DNA of 64,000 bases from NCBI RefSeq assembly GCF_001650495.1, contig NZ_LWCS01000021.1, positions 294,427-358,426 of the forward strand, read 5' to 3'. The notes beneath the pieces are model-generated. The model had not been told where the DNA came from. It saw only the letters and a list, made by a program, of their open reading frames with translations, and made no database searches. Below are positions 35,473-44,853 of the stretch, piece after piece; the first letter of the stretch is position 1; every line of letters starts with the position of its first letter. Source of the DNA: Mycolicibacterium iranicum. GTDB lineage: Bacteria; Actinomycetota; Actinomycetes; Mycobacteriales; Mycobacteriaceae. The position numbers and the translations under genes are program-made.

Positions 35473-36551
35473 CCGACCTGATTGGCAACGACCTGGGATT
35501 GACGGACGCGGGTCTGACGAAGACCAGCCTGGTCCCCAAGGCCGACGGGCCGCAGAAGGGCAAGGACTTCACCAGCGACCAGGAGGTCCGCTGGTGCCCG
35601 GGTTGCGGTGACTACGTCATCCTCAACACGATCCGCAATTTCCTGCCCGAGCTGGGACTGCGCCGCGAGAACATCGCGTTCGTCAGCGGCATCGGCTGCT
35701 CCAGCCGGTTCCCGTACTACCTCGAGACCTACGGCTTCCACTCGATCCACGGCCGCGCGCCGACCATCGCCACCGGCCTCGCTCTGGCCCGCGAGGATTT
35801 GTCGGTATGGGTCGTGACGGGCGACGGAGACGCACTGTCGATCGGCGGTAACCATCTGATCCATGCGCTGCGACGCAACATCAACATCACCATCCTGCTG
35901 TTCAACAATCGGATCTACGGACTGACCAAGGGCCAGTACTCGCCGACTTCGGAGACGGGCAAGGTCACCAAGTCGACGCCGATGGGCTCGCTGGACTACC
36001 CGTTCAATCCGGTGTCGTTGGCACTCGGTGCCGAGGCCACCTTCGTCGGCCGCGCACTGGACTCCGACCGCAAGGGCCTGTCCGAGGTGCTCCGGGGTGC
36101 CGCGCAGCACCGCGGCGCCGCGCTCGTGGAGATCATGCAGGACTGCCCGATCTTCAACGACGGCTCGTTCGACGCCTTGCGCAAAGAGGGCGCCGAGGAG
36201 CGGCTGATCAACGTCGCCCATGGTGAGCCGATCACGTTCGGTGCCGACGGCGAGTACTGCGTCATCAAGTCGGGTTACGGGCTGGAGGTCGCCAAGACCG
36301 CTGACGTTCCGGCCGACCAGATCGTGGTCCACGATGCAGCTCTGGCGGACCCCGCCTACGCCTTCGCGTTGTCCCGGCTCTCGGAGCAGAACCTCGACCA
36401 CATGGTGATGGGGATCTTCCGACAGGTCAGCAAGCCCACCTACGACGACGCGGCACGTCAGCAGATCGCGACCGCGCGTGACAACCGGGCACACGACACC
36501 GCTGCGCTGCAGGCGCTGCTGCGCGGAAAAGACACCTGGACTGTCGACTAA
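35469..36551 (+). CDS. korB: 2-oxoglutarate:ferredoxin oxidoreductase, beta subunit
   Basis: The TPP-binding, iron-sulfur subunit of KorAB. Cys43 and Cys46 in RWCPGCGDY and Cys77 in GIGCSSR are cluster ligands, with a further cysteine near 219 in QDCPIFNDG. The TPP/Mg motif starts GDGDALSIGGNHL and ends FNNRIYGLTKGQYSP. The 360-residue length is normal. The ATG at 35469 overlaps the korA stop. It corresponds to Rv2454c, and mobA follows after 36 bases as in M. tuberculosis. Confidence 0.95.
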   Translation: MTDLIGNDLGLTDAGLTKTSLVPKADGPQKGKDFTSDQEVRWCPGCGDYVILNTIRNFLPELGLRRENIAFVSGIGCSSRFPYYLETYGFHSIHGRAPTIATGLALAREDLSVWVVTGDGDALSIGGNHLIHALRRNINITILLFNNRIYGLTKGQYSPTSETGKVTKSTPMGSLDYPFNPVSLALGAEATFVGRALDSDRKGLSEVLRGAAQHRGAALVEIMQDCPIFNDGSFDALRKEGAEERLINVAHGEPITFGADGEYCVIKSGYGLEVAKTADVPADQIVVHDAALADPAYAFALSRLSEQNLDHMVMGIFRQVSKPTYDDAARQQIATARDNRAHDTAALQALLRGKDTWTVD

Positions 36552-36587
36552 CTGACCTCCGGTATCCGCTGCGCTAACGTCACGGGT

Positions 36588-37205
36588 GTGACGTGGTCGC
36601 TGCCGTTAGCTGCTGTCGTGCTCGCTGGTGGGGCATCGAAAAGGATGGGCCGCGACAAGGCCACCCTGCCGGTCGACGGGTCTCCCGGATCGCCAACCCT
36701 CGTCGAGCGTGTGGTTTCGGTGGTGAGCGCGCGATGCGAACCTGTTTTCGTCGTCGCCGCTCCGGGTCAGGCGTTGCCGACTCTGGATGCCGTCGTGCTC
36801 CGTGATGAGGTGATGGGAGTGGGACCGCTGCTGGCCACCGCCAGGGGGCTCAGGGCCGCGGCGGAAGCGGGTCGCGAGCATGCGTTCGTCTGCGCGGTCG
36901 ACATGCCCGCCCTGACCGCCGACGTGATCGATACCCTGGCGGGGCCCGCGGAGCGCCTCGATGTCGATGTGGTGCTCCCGTGGGACGGTCGCGATCATTA
37001 TCTCGCGGGCATTTACCGCACCGCGCTCTACGCAGTCATCCCCGGCCTGCTTGAGGCTGGACGGCGGAGTATGCGGGCGTTGGCTGACTCCGTCGATACG
37101 CAGCGGATCGTGATGCCCGAGCAGCCGGCCCTCGCCAACGTCAACACCGCCGCAGACCTGGAAGCCCTGCCGCCGCCGAGACTGTCCAGCAAACCCGCTA
37201 ACTGA
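36588..37205 (+). CDS. mobA: Molybdenum cofactor guanylyltransferase
   Basis: Adds GMP to the molybdenum cofactor to make the guanine dinucleotide form used by formate dehydrogenase-type enzymes such as the one at 3473-5887. The 205-residue protein has the nucleotide-binding loop [18 protein letters not shown], then [10 protein letters not shown] (metal-binding Asp) and [11 protein letters not shown] at the end, all MobA hallmarks. GTG at 36588 is the start. It follows korB as in M. tuberculosis (Rv2453c). Confidence 0.9.
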   Translation: MTWSLPLAAVVLAGGASKRMGRDKATLPVDGSPGSPTLVERVVSVVSARCEPVFVVAAPGQALPTLDAVVLRDEVMGVGPLLATARGLRAAAEAGREHAFVCAVDMPALTADVIDTLAGPAERLDVDVVLPWDGRDHYLAGIYRTALYAVIPGLLEAGRRSMRALADSVDTQRIVMPEQPALANVNTAADLEALPPPRLSSKPAN

Positions 37206-37813
37206 TTGCGCGGTATTTGTCATTTTCGGGCCGCAATTCTTCAGTCGCGAATTGTGTCGCATTTGTTCGTGATATCCGCGGGGTCCGCATTGACGACGGG
37301 GGCCGCCGAGACGCCCATGTGCGGCCTATGCGAAGACGTAACCCCCTGGCGGAAAAGGCTTTACGGTGGTGGCGCTCATGAAAGGGAGTGTATTTGCTCA
37401 TCATTCGTCGCCGGCGTGAAAGTTTCGACTTCACCGCGATGAAAGCGCCGGATTCCCTTACCGTGACAGTTCTCGGCCCTCAGCTCCGCCGTTCTTGTCT
37501 CCAGGTCGCCGTGTACGGCTAGGCGATAACGGAAAGCGTTTCTGCGCAGGGCATATGGCGTTTCACATCTGGATCCGTGTGGTGAGTGCACAGATCTGCG
37601 CGGCGTTTCCGTGGGAGACGGTGAACACCCAATGACGTTGTGTGACAGCGTAATACAGGCTCATGCGATCTATTGTGCAGGGGCTTACGCTCAGCGAATT
37701 CTCAAGGCCACCGAAACGGCATCGGCGCGTGTGTTGTGGCCGTTTTCAAGCCTTTTCACCTCGGGTCGGCACTGTGGTGGCTTCGCCTCACGTGTGCCAG
37801 TTCACAAAAAGGC

Positions 37814-37829
37814 GGTGATTTGGCTCACC
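37814..37829. promoter_or_regulatory. CRP-like palindrome
   Basis: GGTGA-TTTGGC-TCACC is a symmetric site with the GTGA-N6-TCAC core of CRP-family operators (Rv3676/Cmr type). It lies about 400 bases before the first rpf start. M. tuberculosis CRP is known to regulate rpfA, so control of an rpf gene is plausible, but the distance is large. Confidence 0.35.
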
Positions 37830-38044
37830 TTGCGGGCTGATCAGCCTTCCGCCGACGCGCACGTCGAACCCACGGTTGACCTGCGCGGACGGCGCCCGTC
37901 GTCGTCCGTGATCATTCCGTGATCTGTTCGCAACACGTTCTCGATCGAGATGACTTTGCGTAAGCGGGTTTTGTACGGTCCCAGTCAGCTTCTTACGGAG
38001 CAAATAACTCAAAAACCACGAACCAGCGTGTGAGTGGAGCCCGT

Positions 38045-38550
<506 letters not shown>

Positions 38551-38566
38551 CGCACTCAAAGCCGAT

Positions 38567-38600
38567 AAAGGCGGTGCCGACTTCGGTCGGCACCGCCTTT
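38567..38600 (+). terminator. Intrinsic terminator between the two rpf genes
   Basis: A perfect 15-bp stem (38567-38581 with 38586-38600) with a TTCG tetraloop; the stem starts AAAG and ends CTTT, so it closes with a short T-run. It lies 17 bases after the first rpf stop and separates the two rpf genes into independent units. Confidence 0.85.
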
Positions 38601-38693
38601 CGTCCGTCGGGGCCCAGATGTCCCGTTCTTCTCAGAAGTCTCTTACGTCATATAAGCAACTACTAAAACTTTCATCTCTCCGGTAACAGGTGA

Positions 38694-39290
<597 letters not shown>

Positions 39291-39298
39291 GGCAACCG

Positions 39299-40465
39299 CT
39301 AGCGCCCGGCATCCGTCGCGGTCGGCAGGACGAAGGCCGATCCCGCCGCGATCCATGCCAGATGTGACGTCACCACCCGCTCCGGAATCACGGCCGTCGC
39401 CCGGCTGGCCAGACCGCTGAGAAAGGCCGGCCGCAGGTTGACGACACGGCCGATCGTCGACGATTCGCGCACCAGCGCACGAACCCTGCGTTTCCGGAAC
39501 GAGCCGAACCGATCGAACGCAGTCGCAAGGTCAGGGGCCAACTCGACAAAACGAGCCAGGATCGCCGCATCTTCGATGCCCTGGCAACCCCCCTGGCCCA
39601 GATGGGGCCGCATGGGATGAGCGGCGTCGCCGACGATCACGGCCCGATCGCGGGACCAATGCCGGGGCTGGGCCCTGTCGTAGAGGTCGTTACGGAGCAG
39701 GTCACGAGGGTCGGTGCAGGCGATGAGGTGCGGGATCGGGTCGGCCCAGCCCGCAAGTTTGGCTGTGAGGTAGGCATGTTCGCCGTTCGGGGCGCTGCTG
39801 CCCTCCGCGGCACGCTCCGTGGCGAACCAGTAGGTGTGGTCGGGGCCGAGCGGAACGTGACCCACTTCCGCTCCCGCGGCCATCGTCTCGCCGGCCAGAT
39901 CAGGATCCAACGCGTACGCAGCCACCCCGCGCCAGGCGGTATATCCGGCGTAGCGGGCGCGAAGCGCACCATTCAACGTCTTTGCCACGATCGAATGGAC
40001 GCCGTCGGCGCCCACCACCGCGTCCGCCCCGCGGCGGGTGCCGTCCGACAGCGTGACCCTCACCCCGGATTTGGTGACGGCGACCGCGACGGCCGACCGA
40101 CCCGTCTCGACGGTTCCCGCCGGGAGCGCGCCCCACAGGATGTCGGTGAGCGCGGACCGCCGGACAACCACCAGAGGTTCACCCAGTGCCGCGACGATCC
40201 GCTGAGTCGCGGGGCGGCGCAACCATGTTCCGTCGCGCCAGCGGATTGCCCCCGCGGTCACTCGCCCTCCCGCGCGTCGGACCTCGTCGCCGAGTCCGAT
40301 CTGGTCGAGCGCGGCCAGGGCGTTGGGCCAGATGCTGATGCCGGCCCCGGAGTCGACGTCCGTGCGCTGTTCGATCACTGACACGTCGTGACCGATGCGC
40401 TGCAACGCGACGGCAGTTGCCAGACCGGCGATGCCGGCGCCGACGACGGTGATGTGCGCAGGCAT
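39299..40465 (-). CDS. FAD-dependent monooxygenase (PHBH fold)
   Basis: A 388-residue flavoprotein aromatic hydroxylase-like enzyme. The FAD-binding GxGxxG is in HITVVGAGIAGLATAVALQ. The DG motif is in VVGADGVHSIV, and the GD motif is VIVGDAAHPMRPHLGQGGCQGIEDA. These place it in the class A (FAD-dependent, NAD(P)H) monooxygenase family. The substrate is unknown. It is divergent from the N-demethylase operon, whose promoter region (40466-40591) it shares. It ends nine bases after the convergent rpfE stop. Confidence 0.88.
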   Translation of the reverse strand: MPAHITVVGAGIAGLATAVALQRIGHDVSVIEQRTDVDSGAGISIWPNALAALDQIGLGDEVRRAGGRVTAGAIRWRDGTWLRRPATQRIVAALGEPLVVVRRSALTDILWGALPAGTVETGRSAVAVAVTKSGVRVTLSDGTRRGADAVVGADGVHSIVAKTLNGALRARYAGYTAWRGVAAYALDPDLAGETMAAGAEVGHVPLGPDHTYWFATERAAEGSSAPNGEHAYLTAKLAGWADPIPHLIACTDPRDLLRNDLYDRAQPRHWSRDRAVIVGDAAHPMRPHLGQGGCQGIEDAAILARFVELAPDLATAFDRFGSFRKRRVRALVRESSTIGRVVNLRPAFLSGLASRATAVIPERVVTSHLAWIAAGSAFVLPTATDAGR

Positions 40466-40510
40466 GCAGAAACCCTAGCCAGGCTCGCGTCAAATGGACG
40501 AGACGGTGAA

Positions 40511-40526
40511 GTCACACTGACGAAAC
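40511..40526 (+). promoter_or_regulatory. GlnR box upstream of the N-demethylase operon
   Basis: GTCAC-ACTGAC-GAAAC is an exact match to the actinobacterial GlnR half-box pattern GTNAC-N6-GAAAC. It lies 66 bases before the first dmm-type gene, a usual place for activation by GlnR under nitrogen limitation. It could also affect the divergent FAD monooxygenase. Confidence 0.6.
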
Positions 40527-40591
40527 GCGCACCTGGTTTCCTGGAGGGCAACATTGTCAACCTCCGGTGTACGGAAAGGTGTTCTCGGCCT

Positions 40592-41134
40592 ATGAGACCT
40601 GCCCTTGAGCTGACAAGTGTGCCCGCGTGGGCGACGAGACCGACGCGGCCGCCCGCCGACACGGCGGGGCGCTATTGGACGGCGGTCGCATTCGGCGACG
40701 CGGGGGCCGATGTGGTGCGCACCTGGTGCGACGAGATCTCCGCGGCAGGGTTCGAAAGCGGGTTGGCAGTGCACCGGTTCGGTGCCGACGATGTCGAAGA
40801 GGCCTGCGCTGCCGTTGTTTCCGACGCCGTGCGAGCCCGGGTCGGCTGGCGTCTGATGATGGCCGGGCCGGCCACCGCCTGCCTGCGGTTGCGAGCCAAG
40901 GCGGTGGACCTGGGCATCGCCGATGACGAGATGACCGTCGCGTCCACCGATGTCGACCAGCGGGCAGTGCACTGCGTGCACTGTCGGACTGTCACGACGC
41001 GGGCAGCGGAGCTCGAAGAGACCGTGACATGCCTTGGATGCGGCCGCACTTTGCTTGTCTACTATCACATTTCACGTCGGCAAGGCGCACACCTCGGGTT
41101 CATGGTCGATGCCGAACAACAGGTGGCACTGTGA
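40592..41134 (+). CDS. Dimethylamine monooxygenase subunit DmmA-like protein
   Basis: A 180-residue protein of the DmmA family, found with flavin/2Fe-2S reductases and heme N-demethylases. Residues near 130-155 hold two CxxC-type pairs, CVHC and CLGC, which suggest a zinc ribbon or metal site. It ends YYHISRRQGAHLGFMVDAE, a conserved family tail. In P. mendocina DmmABC oxidises dimethylamine to methylamine and formaldehyde. The ATG at 40592 has GGAAAGG about 13 bases upstream. Its TGA overlaps the GTG of the reductase gene (GTGA). A perfect GlnR box lies just upstream. Confidence 0.8.
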   Translation: MRPALELTSVPAWATRPTRPPADTAGRYWTAVAFGDAGADVVRTWCDEISAAGFESGLAVHRFGADDVEEACAAVVSDAVRARVGWRLMMAGPATACLRLRAKAVDLGIADDEMTVASTDVDQRAVHCVHCRTVTTRAAELEETVTCLGCGRTLLVYYHISRRQGAHLGFMVDAEQQVAL

Positions 41135-42090
41135 GTACGTTGAAACTGGCGGTCACCGCCGTCGACGACTCCATCGACGACGTCCGAACTCTGACGCTCG
41201 CGCACGTCGACGGTGCTCGGCTTCCGTCATTCACACCGGGCAGCCACATCGTGATCGAGTGCGGCGCCCCGGGCCGGCCCGTCAACGCCTACTCGCTCAC
41301 CGGCGACGGAACGGCGCCCGAAACATACGTGATCTCGGTGTTGCGCCGCGCCGAGGACATCACGGGCGGGCCCAGCGGGTCGCAATGGATTCACGATGAG
41401 GTGGCCGTCGGCGACATCCTCGTTGCGCGCCCTCCCCGCAGTGCATTCGCTCCCGTGCTCCGCGCCCGCAGGCACCTGCTGGTGGCCGCCGGCATCGGGA
41501 TCACACCGATGATCTCTCACCTGCGCAACGCACGACTGTGGGGACACGACGCCCGGTTGCTCTACATCCACCGCGCGGGACGCGGTGCGTATATCGACAC
41601 GATCCGACACTTGACCGAGCACGCATCGATCCATACACGCCGCGCGGAATTCACCTCGGAACTGTCTGCCGCCCTTGCGGATCAGCCCCTCGGAACCCAC
41701 GTCTACATCTGCGGTCCCACGCCATTCATCGAGTTCGTCACCGTGAGCGCCACCGCGCTGGGTTGGCCGGCAAGCCGCATCCATGCCGAGCACTTCGGTG
41801 CTGGGACGCTGGACCCTGGTGAGCCGTTCACCGTGACGGTCGGCTCGACCTGTGAGGAACTCATCGTCGATGCGGGGGTGTCTCTTCTCGAAGCACTCGA
41901 AGGGCGCGGGTTCGCGATCCCGAACATGTGCCGCCGCGGCGTGTGCGGCGAGTGCCGAATTCCCGTCTCCGGCGGGGCGGCGCTCATCCACCGAGATCTG
42001 TACCTGTCCGAGGAGGAAAAGCGTGAAGGAAATGCCCTGATGGCGTGTGTCTCGCGGGCCAGCGGCCAGACTGTGAAGGTGGCGTTGTGA
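41131..42090 (+). CDS. PDR-type ferredoxin reductase of the N-demethylase
   Basis: A 319-residue phthalate dioxygenase reductase-like protein that passes electrons from NAD(P)H through FMN and a 2Fe-2S cluster to the heme oxygenase. The order is flavin domain (GSHIVIECGAPGRPVNAYSL), NAD domain (LVAAGIGITPMISHL, YICGPTPFIEFV), then C-terminal ferredoxin. That ferredoxin has the C-x4-C-x2-C cluster motif in MCRRGVCGECRIPV and the fourth Cys in LMACVSRA. GTG at 41131 overlaps the previous stop, and the 3' end overlaps the next gene by four bases. It is the middle gene of the dmm-type operon. Confidence 0.9.
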   Translation: MSTLKLAVTAVDDSIDDVRTLTLAHVDGARLPSFTPGSHIVIECGAPGRPVNAYSLTGDGTAPETYVISVLRRAEDITGGPSGSQWIHDEVAVGDILVARPPRSAFAPVLRARRHLLVAAGIGITPMISHLRNARLWGHDARLLYIHRAGRGAYIDTIRHLTEHASIHTRRAEFTSELSAALADQPLGTHVYICGPTPFIEFVTVSATALGWPASRIHAEHFGAGTLDPGEPFTVTVGSTCEELIVDAGVSLLEALEGRGFAIPNMCRRGVCGECRIPVSGGAALIHRDLYLSEEEKREGNALMACVSRASGQTVKVAL

Positions 42091-43064
42091 TTTCGGCTCC
42101 GGATCTCGTCGAGACGTTCCCCTTCCCGTTCGCCGCGGACTCCTATCGCTACAGCACCAACGTCGAACCGGCAGGTTCGTCGGTGCACACCCCCGCCGGA
42201 CGCTGGGGGGAACGGGTGGTCGACATCGACAGCGAGTACGAGAACGAACTCACCGAACGCGCCGACATCCTCGCCGCGGACCCGAGCAGATACGCCGTAC
42301 TTCCCCACATGCGTCCCGCGTGCTGGGACACCATGGTGACGCTGATGCGCGAGATGGCATCGGCCTATCCCGAGACGATGTCGCTGGAGCGAAACGGCCA
42401 GGTGTGGCGCTGGCGCAACGACCGGCTGGGCATCACACAGGAATTCGTCTTCGGTGACGATGCATCACTTCCGGCCGAACCACTTGCCTTCATCGCGAGC
42501 CAGGTGCAAGAGGACATCGTGCTGCTCGATCAGCGGGACGGCGACCTGTTCGGCGACGCAGGCGTCGTGACGTTCGCCGCGGACTGGTCCTTCGGCTTCG
42601 ACGTCGGCATGACGTTCCTGGAGATCCACGGACCGGTGCCTCGGCTGAGAGAATCGGGGGTCATCACCCGCGCCCGCGAGTTCCTGATGCGGCTGCAACC
42701 GGGGGAGACCTATCGGCGCACCAACTGGTCCATGACAATCGGTCGCCGCCTTGACGTTTCGACCGAGCGCTACCACGAGTGGGGTCCAGACCGCACGACG
42801 ATCCAAACCGTGTCCGACGACGAGATCGGTCGCCGGGTACATCTGCGCGTCGAGGTGCAGCACCTGATTCGGCTCCCCGCCTCGGGATCGATCTGTTTCC
42901 TGATCCGCACCTACATGCTCCCGCTGGTCGACCTTGCCTCCTACGAACCCTGGCGGGTACGCACGGCTGCGGTGCTGGCCGAGTTGCCCGACGACATGGC
43001 CGACTACAAGGGCATCATCGCTTACCGTGACCGTGTGGTGAGTTGGTTACAGAACGCAGGCTGA
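42087..43064 (+). CDS. Heme-dependent oxidative N-demethylase (DUF3445/HDOD family)
   Basis: A 325-residue catalytic subunit for oxidative N-demethylation of secondary amines, related to Pseudomonas DmmC/D-type proteins. The family core is seen in FPFPFAADSYRYSTNV, RADILAADPSRYAVLPHM and ITQEFVFGDD. DWSFGFDVGMTFLEIHGPVP, YRRTNWSM and VEVQHLIRLPASGSICFLIRTYMLPL complete it; the C-terminal arm includes the RTY segment near the heme. GTG at 42087 overlaps the reductase stop. The operon ends at a bidirectional hairpin facing the ammonium transporter. Ammonium-yielding use of methylamines is inferred. Confidence 0.85.
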   Translation: MISAPDLVETFPFPFAADSYRYSTNVEPAGSSVHTPAGRWGERVVDIDSEYENELTERADILAADPSRYAVLPHMRPACWDTMVTLMREMASAYPETMSLERNGQVWRWRNDRLGITQEFVFGDDASLPAEPLAFIASQVQEDIVLLDQRDGDLFGDAGVVTFAADWSFGFDVGMTFLEIHGPVPRLRESGVITRAREFLMRLQPGETYRRTNWSMTIGRRLDVSTERYHEWGPDRTTIQTVSDDEIGRRVHLRVEVQHLIRLPASGSICFLIRTYMLPLVDLASYEPWRVRTAAVLAELPDDMADYKGIIAYRDRVVSWLQNAG

Positions 43065-43075
43065 ATCCGCCGCGC

Positions 43076-43109
43076 AAATCGCCCGGATCCTCTCGGATCC
43101 GGGCGATTT
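43076..43109. terminator. Bidirectional terminator between N-demethylase and Amt operons
   Basis: A perfect 15-bp stem (43076-43090 with 43095-43109) and a TCTC loop; the arms begin AAAT and end ATTT, so both directions end in a short T-run. It lies between two convergent operons. Confidence 0.85.
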
Positions 43110-43126
43110 CAGCGTCAGAATGGTGA

Positions 43127-43345
43127 TCAGTACACGGGTGGCTCGCCCTCGGCGGCCGGCCCGGGCTCGATCGGTGTGTGCTCGATGATCGCCTTGTAGG
43201 CGTTGTTCTCGTGCTGGATCATCCGGACGAAGAAGCCGATGAACAGCAGAACCGCCAAGATGAACACGAGCCAGACGCCGAGGGAGTATCCGCCGAAGGT
43301 GAACACGACCCCGGCATCGTCGTAGCTGTCGATAGGGCTGAACAT
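43127..43345 (-). CDS. Small membrane protein coupled to the Amt gene
   Basis: I do not recognise this 72-residue protein. One hydrophobic helix, WLVFILAVLLFIGFFV at about residues 24-40, follows an N-terminal segment with GGYSLG. The C-terminus is hydrophilic and ends in PPVY. Its ATG directly follows the TAA of the ammonium transporter gene (TAAATG), so translation is coupled. It may be a small accessory or stabilising subunit of that transporter. It is short but has a good ORF shape and conserved-looking layout. Confidence 0.7.
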   Translation of the reverse strand: MFSPIDSYDDAGVVFTFGGYSLGVWLVFILAVLLFIGFFVRMIQHENNAYKAIIEHTPIEPGPAAEGEPPVY

Positions 43346-44674
43346 TTATTTGGCCTCCTCGACCACGAGTACCTCGCCGTTGACTCTCATCGCAGTCACC
43401 GGAATGCCCTCCGGGTACGGCGTCGCGGGCACCTCGCTCAAGTCGAGGCCCTGCTGCTCGACGGCGGCCGGAATGCGCAGCAGGCCAACCTTCTTCAAGC
43501 CTAGCGACACGAGATAGGCGGGAATGAAGCCGAGTGCGGCGAAGACGAGTGCGCCGACCACCTGACCCCACAGCGACACCGAAGGGTTCCCGTCGGTGTT
43601 GGGGTAGCCGGACAAGAAGACCCCTGCCATCAGAACCGAGTAGAGGCCGATGCCCCCGTGGACCGAGACCGCGCCGACCACGTCGTCGATCTTGAACCGC
43701 TCCAACAACTTTCCGATGTAGGGAATCAGCGCGCCCGCGCCGAGAGCGATGATGAAGCCCAACGCGGGATGGTAGAGGTCCATCCCCGACGCCACACCGA
43801 TGACGCCCGCGAGACCGCCGGAGATTGTCCAGAAGGGTTCACCCCGAGAGGTGAGGTACGCGCCGAGGATGCCGCCGGCCAGGCCCATGAGCGTGTTGAA
43901 AGCAAAGGCACTCAACGTAGTCGGGCTTGCGTAGATGGTGGCGAATCCGTCACCTGCGTAGATGACGCATCCCATCAGGAATCCGAAGAATCCCGTGAAG
44001 ATCAACATCAGGCCCAGCATCGTCAGCGGCAGATTGTGCGGACGGATCGTCACGGCCTTGCCATCCGGCAGGAAACGCCCGATGCGCGGACCCAGGTTGA
44101 TCAGAATGCCCAACGTCGCGAATCCGGCGATCATGTGGACGCAGCCGGCGGCGCCGACATCGTGGAACCCGAGCTTGGTGAGCATCCACCCGGCACCATG
44201 CCAGCCCCAGGCCGCGCCGATGATCCACGTCACCGAGCCGACCAGGACGGTCAGGATGAGGAAGCCGCTGGTGCGAATCCGTTCCAGCACAGCGCCGGAC
44301 ATGATCGAACCTGTGGTCGCGGCGAACAGTGCAAAGGCGCCCCAGAAGATGCCGCTGGCGGGATCCTGGACGTTCGGTCCCATGTTGTCGCTCCACGGCA
44401 GTGCCGCCTTGGCGGCATCTGTGAACTCGATGAAGCCGCTCGGCATTGCGTTGTAGAGGAACCAGCCGACGAAGTAGAACGATGCCACGATGGTGGCGAA
44501 GGCCAGCAGATTCTTCATCGCCGTCGCGAGCACGTTCTTTGAGCGTGATGCCCCGACCTCGTAGGCCAAGAACCCTGCATGGATAAGCATCATCAGGGCG
44601 ATGGACATCCAATAGAAGAATTCGTTGTTGACAGCCGCCATCGTTGCGAGGGCGTCCTCTACTTCAGGTGTCAA
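43346..44674 (-). CDS. amt: Ammonium transporter (Amt family)
   Basis: A 442-residue Amt/Mep/Rh channel-type transporter with about eleven helices. FAATTGSIMSGAVLERIR and GAAGCVHMIAGFATLG contain the first pore histidine. VHGGIGLYSVLMAGVFLSG contains the second, and ASGMDLYHPALGFIIALGAG is also conserved. The N-terminus reads TPEVEDALATMAAVNNEFFYWMS. TTG at 44674 is chosen because GGAGG stands five bases before it; ATG at 44641 is the alternative and has no such site. The C-terminal tail of about 40 residues ends VLVVEEAK. It is co-translated with the small membrane protein. A weak GlnR-like site is upstream. Confidence 0.9.
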   Translation of the reverse strand: MTPEVEDALATMAAVNNEFFYWMSIALMMLIHAGFLAYEVGASRSKNVLATAMKNLLAFATIVASFYFVGWFLYNAMPSGFIEFTDAAKAALPWSDNMGPNVQDPASGIFWGAFALFAATTGSIMSGAVLERIRTSGFLILTVLVGSVTWIIGAAWGWHGAGWMLTKLGFHDVGAAGCVHMIAGFATLGILINLGPRIGRFLPDGKAVTIRPHNLPLTMLGLMLIFTGFFGFLMGCVIYAGDGFATIYASPTTLSAFAFNTLMGLAGGILGAYLTSRGEPFWTISGGLAGVIGVASGMDLYHPALGFIIALGAGALIPYIGKLLERFKIDDVVGAVSVHGGIGLYSVLMAGVFLSGYPNTDGNPSVSLWGQVVGALVFAALGFIPAYLVSLGLKKVGLLRIPAAVEQQGLDLSEVPATPYPEGIPVTAMRVNGEVLVVEEAK

Positions 44675-44807
44675 AGGGGCCTCCGGCCAGGTCGATTGGA
44701 GTGACTTCCCCCGTAAGCACCGTGGTTTATCCACAGTGTTCATGAGGTACTGGTGGTGTACGAAGCTTGACGCTAGCTGCGGGAATGTGTCCCGCCTGTC
44801 AAGGGGC

Positions 44808-44823
44808 GTTAATTCCGCGTGAA
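44808..44823 (-). promoter_or_regulatory. Possible GlnR site upstream of amt
   Basis: On the minus strand TTCAC-GCGGAA-TTAAC has the AC-N9-AC spacing of GlnR sites but departs from GTNAC at both first bases. It lies about 135 bases before the amt start, in the region shared with the peptidase gene. A hairpin (GCGGGA/TCCCGC, about 44779-44795) lies beside it. Confidence 0.3.
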
Positions 44824-44853
44824 GTCCCGCGGTGCCCTGTGTTACGAAGAGGT

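Noticed and set aside
37376..37591. Minus-strand ORF of 71 codons in the region before rpf
   Set aside because: It has a GTG start without ribosome-binding site and codon use unlike the neighbours; no domain was recognised.
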